Source: an uncultured Collinsella sp.
Lineage (GTDB): Bacteria; Actinomycetota; Coriobacteriia; Coriobacteriales; Coriobacteriaceae
Length of the DNA stretch: 11,512 nucleotides
Direction: 5' to 3'
Assembly (NCBI GenBank): GCA_934654835.1
Contig: CAKUGY010000028.1
Location: forward strand, 1 to 11,512
A model generated the notes under the pieces. The model was not told the origin of the DNA. It saw only the letters and a program-made list of their open reading frames with translations, and did no database searches. Position numbers and translations under genes: made by a program. The stretch's first letter is position 1; each line of letters begins with the position of its first letter. Below are positions 1 to 5,455 of this stretch, piece by piece.

Positions 1-1
1 A

Positions 2-37
2 GGCCCCGCCGACCGATTGCAAGCGGTCGGCGGGGCC
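2..37 (-). terminator. GC-rich hairpin at window edge, probable terminator
   Basis: A perfect 14-bp stem (2-15 with 24-37) encloses an 8-nt loop. On the plus strand no T-run follows. On the minus strand the bases after the stem lie outside the window, so a T-tract could be there. It would end the transcript of the lipoprotein gene and of the structured element at 71-214. The strand is inferred. Confidence 0.4.
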
Positions 38-70
38 ATTGTGGCTCTTGACAGCGGATTGGGTCATATG

Positions 71-214
71 AGCGAAAACCCGCCAGAGCGAGCAAGGTGC
101 CTTGAAAGAGGAGGGCATTGACCTTCTGGTCATGCCCGACGATTGAAAGGCAGATTGCCGCTCTGGCGGGTTTGCAGCGTCGAGCAGTTACGGCGTTTGG
201 TAAAACGCCGTAAC
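71..214. ncRNA. Structured repeat element, copy A
   Basis: This stretch folds into nested stems on either strand. An outer 15-bp perfect stem pairs 76-90 with 159-173. Inside it, 92-95 pairs with 155-158, then a GG/GA internal loop (96-97 against 153-154), then 98-103 with 147-152. The apical hairpin (113-137) has 5 bp, a single bulged base at 118, 5 more bp and a 4-nt loop. A linker (gcagcgtcga, 174-183) follows, then a separate 12-bp hairpin with GGTA loop (187-214). Copy B at 2581-2724 keeps every stem, the bulge position, the internal loop, the linker and the GGTA loop, while many paired bases differ in a compensating way. That pattern points to selected structure, as in an RNA or a hairpin-dependent mobile element. 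The active strand is uncertain. The element starts 3 nt after the stop codon of the minus-strand lipoprotein gene, which favours a 3'-UTR role; the purine-rich G.A-type internal loops on the plus strand favour the other reading. I do not recognise the family. The Collinsella-1 motif, which I recall from Rfam, would be worth comparing. Confidence 0.6.
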
Positions 215-217
215 GAA

Positions 218-775
218 CTAGCTCATCATCGCATTCATCATCTCGGTGGTTGCGGAATCGTCGGCAGACCACTCGTTGTCGTCGTTGCAAGAGTACTTGA
301 AGGTAACCTTGGTGTCCTTGGGCTTGGCGGCCTTGGTCACATCGACCATCACCTGACCGGCCATCTTGTACAGGTCGTCCTCGGACGGCAGCTCGTCGAG
401 CGCTGCGATCTTCTCCTGATACTGGGTGGCGAAATCCTCGACGATCTTGTTCATGGACTTGCAGGTGATGGTGACCTCGGCGGTTGCGGTGCCCTTGTCC
501 TCGTCGACCGTCACGTCACCGATCTTGTAATCAAAACCCTCGAGATAGCTCTTGGCATACTCCTTGGGATCGATGCCCAGCTGCTCAAACTCGTCGCCCG
601 AAGCCTCCTCCAGACCGGAGAGGAAATCGTCGCCGCCGTTCTTGATCTCGTCAAACTGACTCGTAAGGTCGTTGGTGATGAGCTCCTCCACCGAAGGCCC
701 TCCGCAGCCGGAAAGCAGGACCACGCACGCGACCAAGGCAGCCATCAGGGGCGCAAGCAGCAGCTTCTTCTTCAT
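218..775 (-). CDS. Putative small lipoprotein, function unknown
   Basis: The 185-residue product has a lipoprotein signal: a KKK start, a hydrophobic segment (about residues 5-21) and an LSGC lipobox with Cys24 as the expected lipidated residue. The mature part is acidic and soluble-looking. It has a helical start (VEELITNDLTSQFDEI) followed by a segment that alternates like beta strands (DYKIGDVTVDEDKGTATAEVTI), reminiscent of the small DUF-type extracytoplasmic lipoproteins common in Gram-positive gut bacteria. That resemblance is only general, so no function is assigned. The start at 773-775 is chosen because GGAGGA (781-786) sits 5 nt upstream; the longer reading to 994 has no signal peptide at its N-terminus and runs into the upstream terminator. 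A promoter-like pair lies at 838-864. The gene is separated from the EIIA gene upstream by a strong terminator, so it is probably its own unit. Structured element A follows 3 nt after the stop codon. Confidence 0.85.
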   Translation of the reverse strand: MKKKLLLAPLMAALVACVVLLSGCGGPSVEELITNDLTSQFDEIKNGGDDFLSGLEEASGDEFEQLGIDPKEYAKSYLEGFDYKIGDVTVDEDKGTATAEVTITCKSMNKIVEDFATQYQEKIAALDELPSEDDLYKMAGQVMVDVTKAAKPKDTKVTFKYSCNDDNEWSADDSATTEMMNAMMS

Positions 776-837
776 GTCATTCCTCCAAACAAGCGGCGCC
801 GCGTTCCCTGCGCAGCGCGCATCGTGACAGTAAGCCC

Positions 838-864
838 ATATTAGCGGCTCAGCCCAAATCTCAA
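838..864 (-). promoter_or_regulatory. Candidate promoter of the lipoprotein gene
   Basis: On the minus strand TTGAGA (859-864) and TAATAT (838-843) are separated by 15 nt, slightly short of the ideal 17. This would give a leader of roughly 55 nt before the ATG at 775. It lies downstream of the EIIA terminator, as expected for an independent unit. A small dyad (904-921, ggcc arms) lies upstream. Confidence 0.4.
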
Positions 865-953
865 CGCCGCGAAAGCGCAGGCGGCTCAATTTGGCGAGCG
901 AATGGCCCGTAAATACAGGCCCCCTATGCAATAAAACCCGCCAACTCGGTCTA

Positions 954-988
954 ATAAAAAAGGGCGGCCGGATAACCCGACCACCCTT
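954..988 (-). terminator. Rho-independent terminator of the EIIA gene
   Basis: On the minus strand a 12-bp stem (977-988 with 960-971, including two G-U pairs) with a 5-nt loop is followed directly by a run of six T's and a T/A-rich tail. It starts 23 nt after the EIIA stop codon. This is the clearest intrinsic terminator in the window and separates the EIIA gene from the lipoprotein gene. Confidence 0.9.
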
Positions 989-1011
989 GAACATCCTCTG
1001 GATGCCGCAAC

Positions 1012-1548
1012 TTACTTGCGGACGACCTTGACGATGGCATCACCGGCGGCGACAGAGGAGTCAGCCTCGACGGCGAGCTCGACATCGGCAAACTCGGCGG
1101 TGTTGGACACGGCCACGACAACGCAGTCCTTATAACCGGCAGCGGCGATCTTGGCGCGGTCGATCTTGAGCATGGGCTGGCCGGCCTTCACGACGTCGTC
1201 GGCCTTGACGAAGCCCTCGAAGCCGTCGCCGTTCATGTTGACGGTATCGACGCCAACGTGCACCAGAACCTCGATGCCGCTATCGGACTGCAGGCCCACG
1301 GCGTGACCCATGGTGACGGTCACCTTGCCGTCGCAGGGAGCGTAGACCAGATCGTCCTCGGGCCACACGGCGCAGCCCTTGCCCAGGACCTCGCCACCAA
1401 AGACGGGATCGGGCACGTCGGCCATCTTGATGACCTTGCCCTTGACGGGCGAGCACAGCACGTCGGCGCCGGCAGAAGCAGAGATGGAGGCAGGAGCAGC
1501 GGCAGCCGCGGGCTCAGCCTTCTTCTTGAACATGTCAAACAGACCCAT
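1012..1548 (-). CDS. PTS glucose-type EIIA protein (Crr-like)
   Basis: The 178-residue protein is a single-domain EIIA of the glucose family, which takes phosphate from HPr and passes it to an EIIB, and in many bacteria also signals sugar flux. It opens with MGLFDMFKKK, like the amphipathic membrane-binding start of E. coli EIIA-Glc. An Ala-rich linker (about 11-28) follows, then the domain: SPVKGKVIKMADVPDPVF (33-50), the pocket histidine His82 in GHAVGLQSDSG, and the phosphorylated histidine His97 in VLVHVGVDTV. The start at 1546-1548 has GAGGAG (1556-1561) upstream with ordinary spacing; the longer reading to 1587 lacks this. A TATAAT promoter at 1598-1603 and a terminator at 954-988 make it a monocistronic unit. 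No EIIBC gene is in the window. Its partner could be a beta-glucoside or glucose permease lacking EIIA, and the GH1 gene two genes upstream fits that idea. Family assignment is firm; the partner is inference. Confidence 0.95.
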   Translation of the reverse strand: MGLFDMFKKKAEPAAAAAPASISASAGADVLCSPVKGKVIKMADVPDPVFGGEVLGKGCAVWPEDDLVYAPCDGKVTVTMGHAVGLQSDSGIEVLVHVGVDTVNMNGDGFEGFVKADDVVKAGQPMLKIDRAKIAAAGYKDCVVVAVSNTAEFADVELAVEADSSVAAGDAIVKVVRK

Positions 1549-1569
1549 ACGTTTTCTCCTCTTGATTAA

Positions 1570-1603
1570 GCGCAACGTTATGCGCATGCCTATGGTGATT
1601 ATA
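1570..1603 (-). promoter_or_regulatory. Promoter (-10) and small leader dyad of the EIIA gene
   Basis: A consensus TATAAT lies on the minus strand at 1598-1603, about 50 nt upstream of the ATG. No good -35 is visible; TTAGAA about 18 nt upstream is weak. The palindrome CCAATTGG (1608-1615) lies just upstream and could be an operator. The leader contains a short dyad (gcgca/tgcgc, 1570-1585). Confidence 0.6.
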
Positions 1604-1689
1604 GTGCCAATTGGTCCAAATTCTAAGGCGAGGGCTCAAATCGTCGGCCTCTTCCAAAACCTTCGCCCCGGCGGCACCCATGCTGTTGA

Positions 1690-2535
1690 TTAGCCCTCGA
1701 TGAGCCCCAAGTGCACAAAGGCGTTCCAGATGCCATCGTCATCGACATCGGTGGTCACGTAGTCGGCCGCGGCCTTGCACTCGTCGCCGCCCGACCCCAT
1801 GGCCACGCCCGTGGCGCACGCCTCGAACATCGGGATATCGATCTTGGCATCACCGAAGGCAACGGTATCGGCGCGGTCGGCGCCCAGGTGCTTGAGCAGC
1901 GTGTCGACGGCATGTGCCTTGGTGATGCCGCGCACGCCCATGTCGCCAAAGAGCGCCGTCTCGCCCGCGCCGCCCCAGGTATGACACTCAAGATCGGGGA
2001 ACTCCTCGATGCTATCCAGGTGATCTTGATAGCTCGACAGAATGAAGCTCACCTTGTTGAGGTCGTCGCGATAGAGCGGCGCGCCGTAGACCATGCCGTG
2101 CATGACGTCGTCGGTCTCGAGCTCGTCGGCGTCCTCCACGCCCTTGCGACCCATATAGGTTTGCAGCACCGGGCGCGCCGCCTCGCGAAAGTGCTCACTC
2201 GCGAACAAGCCATTGTTGCTCTCGAGGTAGAACTCGAGGCCGCGGCCGTGCAGCCAGTCGACGACGTGACGGCACTGGTCGGCGGTGATGAGCTGGTGCA
2301 TGACCACCTCGCCCGCCGACTCGACATAGGAACCGTTGCCGCCAAGCATGCCGTCGAAACCGATGGCTTCGAGCTCGGGCGGCACCTCGGCCTTGCTGCG
2401 GCCCGTGCACATATAAGCCAGGTGTCCATTGGCGCGGGCGGCCTGAATGGCCGCCACGCAGGACGCAGGAATGTTGCCCTCATAGTCGGTGATCGTGCCA
2501 TCGACATCAAGGAACAAGATTTTACGGTCGGACAT
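1690..2535 (-). CDS. Cof-type HAD family phosphatase
   Basis: The 281-residue protein is a HAD-superfamily hydrolase of the Cof/IIB type, cytoplasmic enzymes that dephosphorylate sugar phosphates, flavin or related metabolites. Motif I is LDVDGTI with nucleophile Asp10 and acid/base Asp12. Motif II is Thr44 in CTGR. The type C2 cap spans roughly residues 83-195. Motif III is Lys206 in GITKAHAV, and motif IV is FGDAKIDIPMFE with Asp229 and Asp233. Motif IV differs from the usual GDGxND (Ala-Lys-Ile in the middle), but both aspartates are kept, so activity is expected. The ATG at 2533-2535 has AAAGG 8 nt upstream. The gene lies 188 nt downstream of the GH1 gene, with structured element B between, and 141 nt upstream of the EIIA gene. 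A role in phosphosugar detoxification beside the PTS genes is plausible but unproven. The true substrate cannot be read from sequence. Confidence 0.92.
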   Translation of the reverse strand: MSDRKILFLDVDGTITDYEGNIPASCVAAIQAARANGHLAYMCTGRSKAEVPPELEAIGFDGMLGGNGSYVESAGEVVMHQLITADQCRHVVDWLHGRGLEFYLESNNGLFASEHFREAARPVLQTYMGRKGVEDADELETDDVMHGMVYGAPLYRDDLNKVSFILSSYQDHLDSIEEFPDLECHTWGGAGETALFGDMGVRGITKAHAVDTLLKHLGADRADTVAFGDAKIDIPMFEACATGVAMGSGGDECKAAADYVTTDVDDDGIWNAFVHLGLIEG

Positions 2536-2580
2536 GGTAGGAGCCTTTCTGGTTTAACGCCGCTGGTTAAGCCAACGTCA

Positions 2581-2724
2581 GCGAGAAGCCAGCTGGCGAG
2601 GCAAGGTGCCGTGAAGCGAGACGGCATAGGGCTTTTGCCCTAGCCGTCGAAGCTGAACGGCAGATTGCCCGCCAGATGGCTTCGCAGCGTCGACCGGTCC
2701 GGCGTTCGGTAGAACGCCGGAACC
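2581..2724. ncRNA. Structured repeat element, copy B
   Basis: This is the second copy of the element at 71-214, in the same orientation. The outer stem pairs 2585-2598 with 2670-2683 (13 of 14 bp). The inner stem pairs 2601-2604 with 2665-2668, has a GG/GA internal loop (2605-2606 against 2663-2664), then 2607-2612 with 2657-2662. The apical hairpin (2621-2647) has 5 bp, one bulged base (2626), 6 bp and a TTTT loop. The identical ten-base linker (2684-2693) leads to the last hairpin (2696-2724), again with a GGTA loop. Relative to copy A the stems changed on both sides, for example tgccGT/ACggca here against tgccTT/AAggca. The last hairpin reaches into the stop codon of the GH1 gene. The element fills most of the GH1-HAD gap and could act as a 3' end or an intercistronic element on the minus strand, or be a mobile or repeated element that favours gene ends. 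Confidence 0.6.
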
Positions 2725-4160
2725 TAAAGGCCGTTGGACTTGATGATCTTCTGGTATGCGAAGAAGCTGTCCTTGCGGCGGCGCTCGTAGGTGCCGGTGC
2801 CGTCGTCGTACTTATCGACGTGGATGAAGCCGTAGCGTTTGCGCATCTCGCCGGTGCCGGCGGACACCAGGTCGATGGGACCCCACCAGGTGTAGGCAAT
2901 CAGGTCGACGCCGTCGGCGACAGCCTCGCCCATGGCCTTGATGTGGCTCTGCAGATAGGCGATGCGGTACGGATCGTGAATGGAGCCGTCCTCCTCGACC
3001 TCGTCGTAGGCGCCCATGCCGTTCTCGACCACCATCAGCGGAATCTCGTAACGGGCGTAAATCTCGTTGAGGGCGATGCGCAGGCCCAGCGGGTCGATCT
3101 GCCAACCCCAGTCGGTGGACTCCAGGTAGGGGTTCTTGCCGCCAAAGGTCATGTTGCCCTCGGTCATCTCGTGATCTTTGTGGGTGCCCACGGTGCCGGA
3201 CATGTAGTAGCTAAAGGTGTAGAAGTCGACCTTGCCGTCGGCGATATCCTGCAGGTCGCCATCCTCCATCGCAAGCTCGACGTCGTTCTCGGCCCAGAAG
3301 CGCTTGGCGTAGAACGGGTACTTGCCGCGCACCTGCACGTCGGAGCAGTACCAGTTCATGGAGTTCATCTGCTGCTGCGTGGCGAACACGTCGACCGGAT
3401 CGCACGTGGCGGCGTAGGAGAGGATGAAGCAGTCCATGTTGCCCATCTTGAACTGCGGGTAGTGCTCGTGAGCGTAGCGCACGACGCGGCCGCTGGCGAC
3501 AAACTGATGATGCAGGGCCTGGAAGCGCTGCTGAGCGGTGGTCTTGATGGCGCTCGCCGGACCCTCGAAGCCCTGGATCAGGCCGGTCTCCATCATGGCG
3601 CCCATGTCCATGGTGCCGCAGTTGATCTCGTTGAAGGTGAGCCAGAACTTAACCTTGTCCTGGTAGCGGTCAAAGACGGTCTGGCAGTACTTCTCGAAGA
3701 AGCCGATGAGCTCGCGGCTTGCCCAGCCGTTGTACTTCTCAACCAGGTGATAGGGCATCTCGTAGTGCGAAAGTGTCACGAGCGGCTCGATGTTGTGAGC
3801 GCGCAGGCAGTCGAAAACGCGGTCGTAGAAGGCGAGGCCGGCCTCGTTGGGCTCGGCGTCGTCGCCGTTGGGGAAGATACGGCTCCAGGAGATGGACATG
3901 CGGAACATGTTGAAGCCCATCTCGGCGAACAGCGCGATGTCCTCCTCGTAGTGATGGTAGAAATCGATGCCGTCATGGTTGGGATAGAAGCGGTTGGGAT
4001 CGATGTCGATCGTAATCTGACGCGGCTCCTTGTAGCTGCCGCCCAGGAAGTGGTCGTCGACGGAAGCGCCGCGGCCGTCCACGTTCCAAGCGCCCTCAAA
4101 CTGGTTGGCGGCGGTGGCGCCACCCCAATAGAAACCCTCGGGGAACTTGATGTTTGCCAT
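2724..4160 (-). CDS. GH1 6-phospho-beta-glucosidase
   Basis: The 478-residue protein has the length and all marks of family 1 glycoside hydrolases. It has the N-terminal signature FPEGFYWGGATAANQFEGAW (6-25), the general acid/base Glu178 in TFNEIN, the nucleophile Glu379 in VVENGMG, and the aglycone-site Trp pair near 425-426. SAGTGEMRKRYG (433-444) matches the phosphate-binding loop of 6-phospho enzymes (Ser433, Lys441, Tyr443), so it should hydrolyse phosphorylated beta-glucosides such as cellobiose-6-P, arbutin-6-P or salicin-6-P after PTS import. It is cytoplasmic with no signal peptide. The start at 4158-4160 is chosen because AAGGAG ends 7 nt upstream; an ATG two codons earlier sits directly on that site, and the much longer open frame to 4388 overlaps the AraC gene. 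The AraC gene lies 172 nt upstream on the same strand and a structured element follows the stop. No transporter is in view. Specificity among aryl or disaccharide substrates cannot be read. Confidence 0.96.
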   Translation of the reverse strand: MANIKFPEGFYWGGATAANQFEGAWNVDGRGASVDDHFLGGSYKEPRQITIDIDPNRFYPNHDGIDFYHHYEEDIALFAEMGFNMFRMSISWSRIFPNGDDAEPNEAGLAFYDRVFDCLRAHNIEPLVTLSHYEMPYHLVEKYNGWASRELIGFFEKYCQTVFDRYQDKVKFWLTFNEINCGTMDMGAMMETGLIQGFEGPASAIKTTAQQRFQALHHQFVASGRVVRYAHEHYPQFKMGNMDCFILSYAATCDPVDVFATQQQMNSMNWYCSDVQVRGKYPFYAKRFWAENDVELAMEDGDLQDIADGKVDFYTFSYYMSGTVGTHKDHEMTEGNMTFGGKNPYLESTDWGWQIDPLGLRIALNEIYARYEIPLMVVENGMGAYDEVEEDGSIHDPYRIAYLQSHIKAMGEAVADGVDLIAYTWWGPIDLVSAGTGEMRKRYGFIHVDKYDDGTGTYERRRKDSFFAYQKIIKSNGL

Positions 4161-4332
4161 GAGCATCTCCTTTACATCGTGGGTCGATAAGCCGAGTATC
4201 GCCCACGCGGGAGACATGCGGGGGTGGGCGCGCCAAACCCGACACTTCTTTTCGCGCCCGCAACCCGCCGTCGCCCCGCCCCTGACACTTCCTGATACCT
4301 GCCAAAAAGGGACAGGTTTGTTTTGGTCGATT
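4161..4332 (-). promoter_or_regulatory. Intergenic region upstream of the GH1 gene
   Basis: These 172 nt separate the AraC stop from the GH1 start. They hold a stem-loop just after the AraC gene (4298-4326), two direct copies of gaagtgtc on the minus strand (4241-4248 and 4284-4291, 43 bp apart), the palindrome ggcgcgcc (4228-4235), and the GH1 Shine-Dalgarno. No confident -35/-10 pair is visible. The direct repeats could be a regulator site because AraC-family proteins often bind direct repeats, but this is speculative. Confidence 0.3.
4298..4326 (-). terminator. T-rich stem-loop after the AraC gene
   Basis: Six nt after the AraC stop, the minus strand reads CCAAAA, a 12-nt loop region containing CCTGTCCC, then TTTTTGG and CAGG. 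The CCAAAA/TTTTGG arms pair. A closely matching copy in the same relation to its gene overlaps the stop of the plus-strand hydrolase (8048-8076). A terminator or RNA-end role is likely, although the T's lie in the 3' arm and not after the stem. Confidence 0.45.
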
Positions 4333-5340
4333 TTATCTGGGCAAACGCTGACGGTAGGCAGCCGGCGTGCAACCATAGCGCTCGGCAAACTTTTTGTAGA
4401 AGAAGCTCATGTTGGCATAGCCGGCCTCGCGTGCGGCCGCCTCTGCCGTGGCGCCGGCATCGAGCAGCATCGCCGCACGTGCCAGGCGGCTCTCCTGCAC
4501 CAGCTGCATAAACGTGCGACCTGTCTGCCGTTTGAGCAGCGCGCTTGCGTAGTTGGGACTCAGATGCAGATGGCGGGCCAGGTCCTCGAGGGTGCAGTCG
4601 CGGGCATGGCGCTCGATGTAGCCCATCGCCGCCGCGACCTGCGCCGATGGCAGCGCGGGCTCGTCTGTTTGCAGCAGGCCGGCTTCGTAGCTTTGCATGA
4701 GCTCAACCAGCAGCAGCTCGAACAACCTCGAGACAATCTGGGGGCTCGCCAGCGTGGGGTCCAGGCGCTCGCAGAGCATCTCCTGCATATAGCGGCGCAC
4801 ACGGCGGCTGCCGCCCGTATGGAAATGCACGTGACCGCGGTGGTCGGTTTCATCATTGAGGGCGTTGAGCAGAAAGCTCGAGACCGCGCCTGTGGGCGAA
4901 AGGCTTTGCTCCAGGCTGCGGCTGAGCATTGGCCGCGAAATGATGACGCTCAACATAATGTCGTGCTCGCCGAGCTCGCCTACGGCATGCGGGCAGGCGG
5001 CATCGAGCAGGAGCACCTCGTTTTGAGCAAGCGTGAGCGCCGCACCGTTAACGATTTGCGGCGCTCGTCCTCGATAGACATAGCTGATTTCGACATAATC
5101 GTGCACGTGTTCCGGCACAGGATTGAAGCGCGAATTGCGCACGATCGACAGGCCTTCGGGCATACCCTCTTGGCGCAGGGTGAGCGTTGGGTTGCCGATT
5201 TTACGGATATGTCGACCATCGGCATCTGCTTGATTAGCTTGGCCGAGTGCATCGCTCCAGTCGTAATGGGCACCCGCACGGTAGGCGCGCTCACTGTCGG
5301 TCAGTTCGAGCAGCAGGTTATCTAGACGCGTGAGCTCCAT
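4333..5340 (-). CDS. AraC family transcriptional regulator
   Basis: The 335-residue protein has an N-terminal cupin-like sensor domain (about 50-140) with PEHVHDYVEISYVYRG (76-91), typical of sugar-sensing AraC members. A helical linker follows (about 180-230), then a C-terminal double helix-turn-helix (about 235-335): LEDLARHLHLSPNYASALLKR and AAAREAGYANMSFFYKKFAERYGCTPAAYR. The latter is the classic AraC signature. It should be a ligand-controlled activator. It is transcribed away from the GH106-like gene at 5456 and lies just upstream of the GH1 gene on its own strand, so either could be the target. The start at 5338-5340 gives a full-length protein; its Shine-Dalgarno is weak (TGGGG at about 6 nt). 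A stem-loop at 4298-4326 follows. The inducer is unknown. Confidence 0.93.
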   Translation of the reverse strand: MELTRLDNLLLELTDSERAYRAGAHYDWSDALGQANQADADGRHIRKIGNPTLTLRQEGMPEGLSIVRNSRFNPVPEHVHDYVEISYVYRGRAPQIVNGAALTLAQNEVLLLDAACPHAVGELGEHDIMLSVIISRPMLSRSLEQSLSPTGAVSSFLLNALNDETDHRGHVHFHTGGSRRVRRYMQEMLCERLDPTLASPQIVSRLFELLLVELMQSYEAGLLQTDEPALPSAQVAAAMGYIERHARDCTLEDLARHLHLSPNYASALLKRQTGRTFMQLVQESRLARAAMLLDAGATAEAAAREAGYANMSFFYKKFAERYGCTPAAYRQRLPR

Positions 5341-5455
5341 AGTGCCCCATCGTTGATTCGGTCATATTCTGCCGTGGTTTTGATATTAGCAGGACGACGC
5401 GCTCGACGTACTCTGACTTCAATGGATTTGAAAGGTTGGTTTTGGAGGAGTGGGT
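5341..5455. promoter_or_regulatory. Divergent control region, AraC and GH106-like genes
   Basis: Promoters of both divergent genes must lie in these 115 nt unless transcription comes from elsewhere. The centre (5361-5390) is AT-richer than its surroundings. A possible plus-strand extended -10 (TGATATTAG, 5381-5389) is seen without a good -35. On the minus strand only weak -10-like AATATG/TAATAT words are present. GGAGGAG (5444-5450) with 5-nt spacing fixes the hydrolase start at ATG 5456 instead of the GTG at 5450, which overlaps the ribosome site. Confidence 0.4.

Noticed and set aside
71..214. Cobalamin or another known metabolite riboswitch
   Set aside because: None of the conserved core words of cobalamin, FMN or TPP switches is present, and the element lies after genes on the minus strand, not before them.
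71..2724. Retron or CRISPR-like system
   Set aside because: Only two copies lie 2.4 kb apart, with no spacer array, reverse transcriptase or cas gene in the window.
2676..4190. Long plus-strand open frame (504 codons) opposite the GH1 gene
   Set aside because: It is the antisense shadow of a clear GH1 gene in high-GC DNA; the translation has no recognisable domain and no ribosome site decides a start.
4147..5325. Plus-strand open frame opposite the AraC gene
   Set aside because: The minus strand encodes a full AraC protein with its signature; the opposite frame shows no domain.
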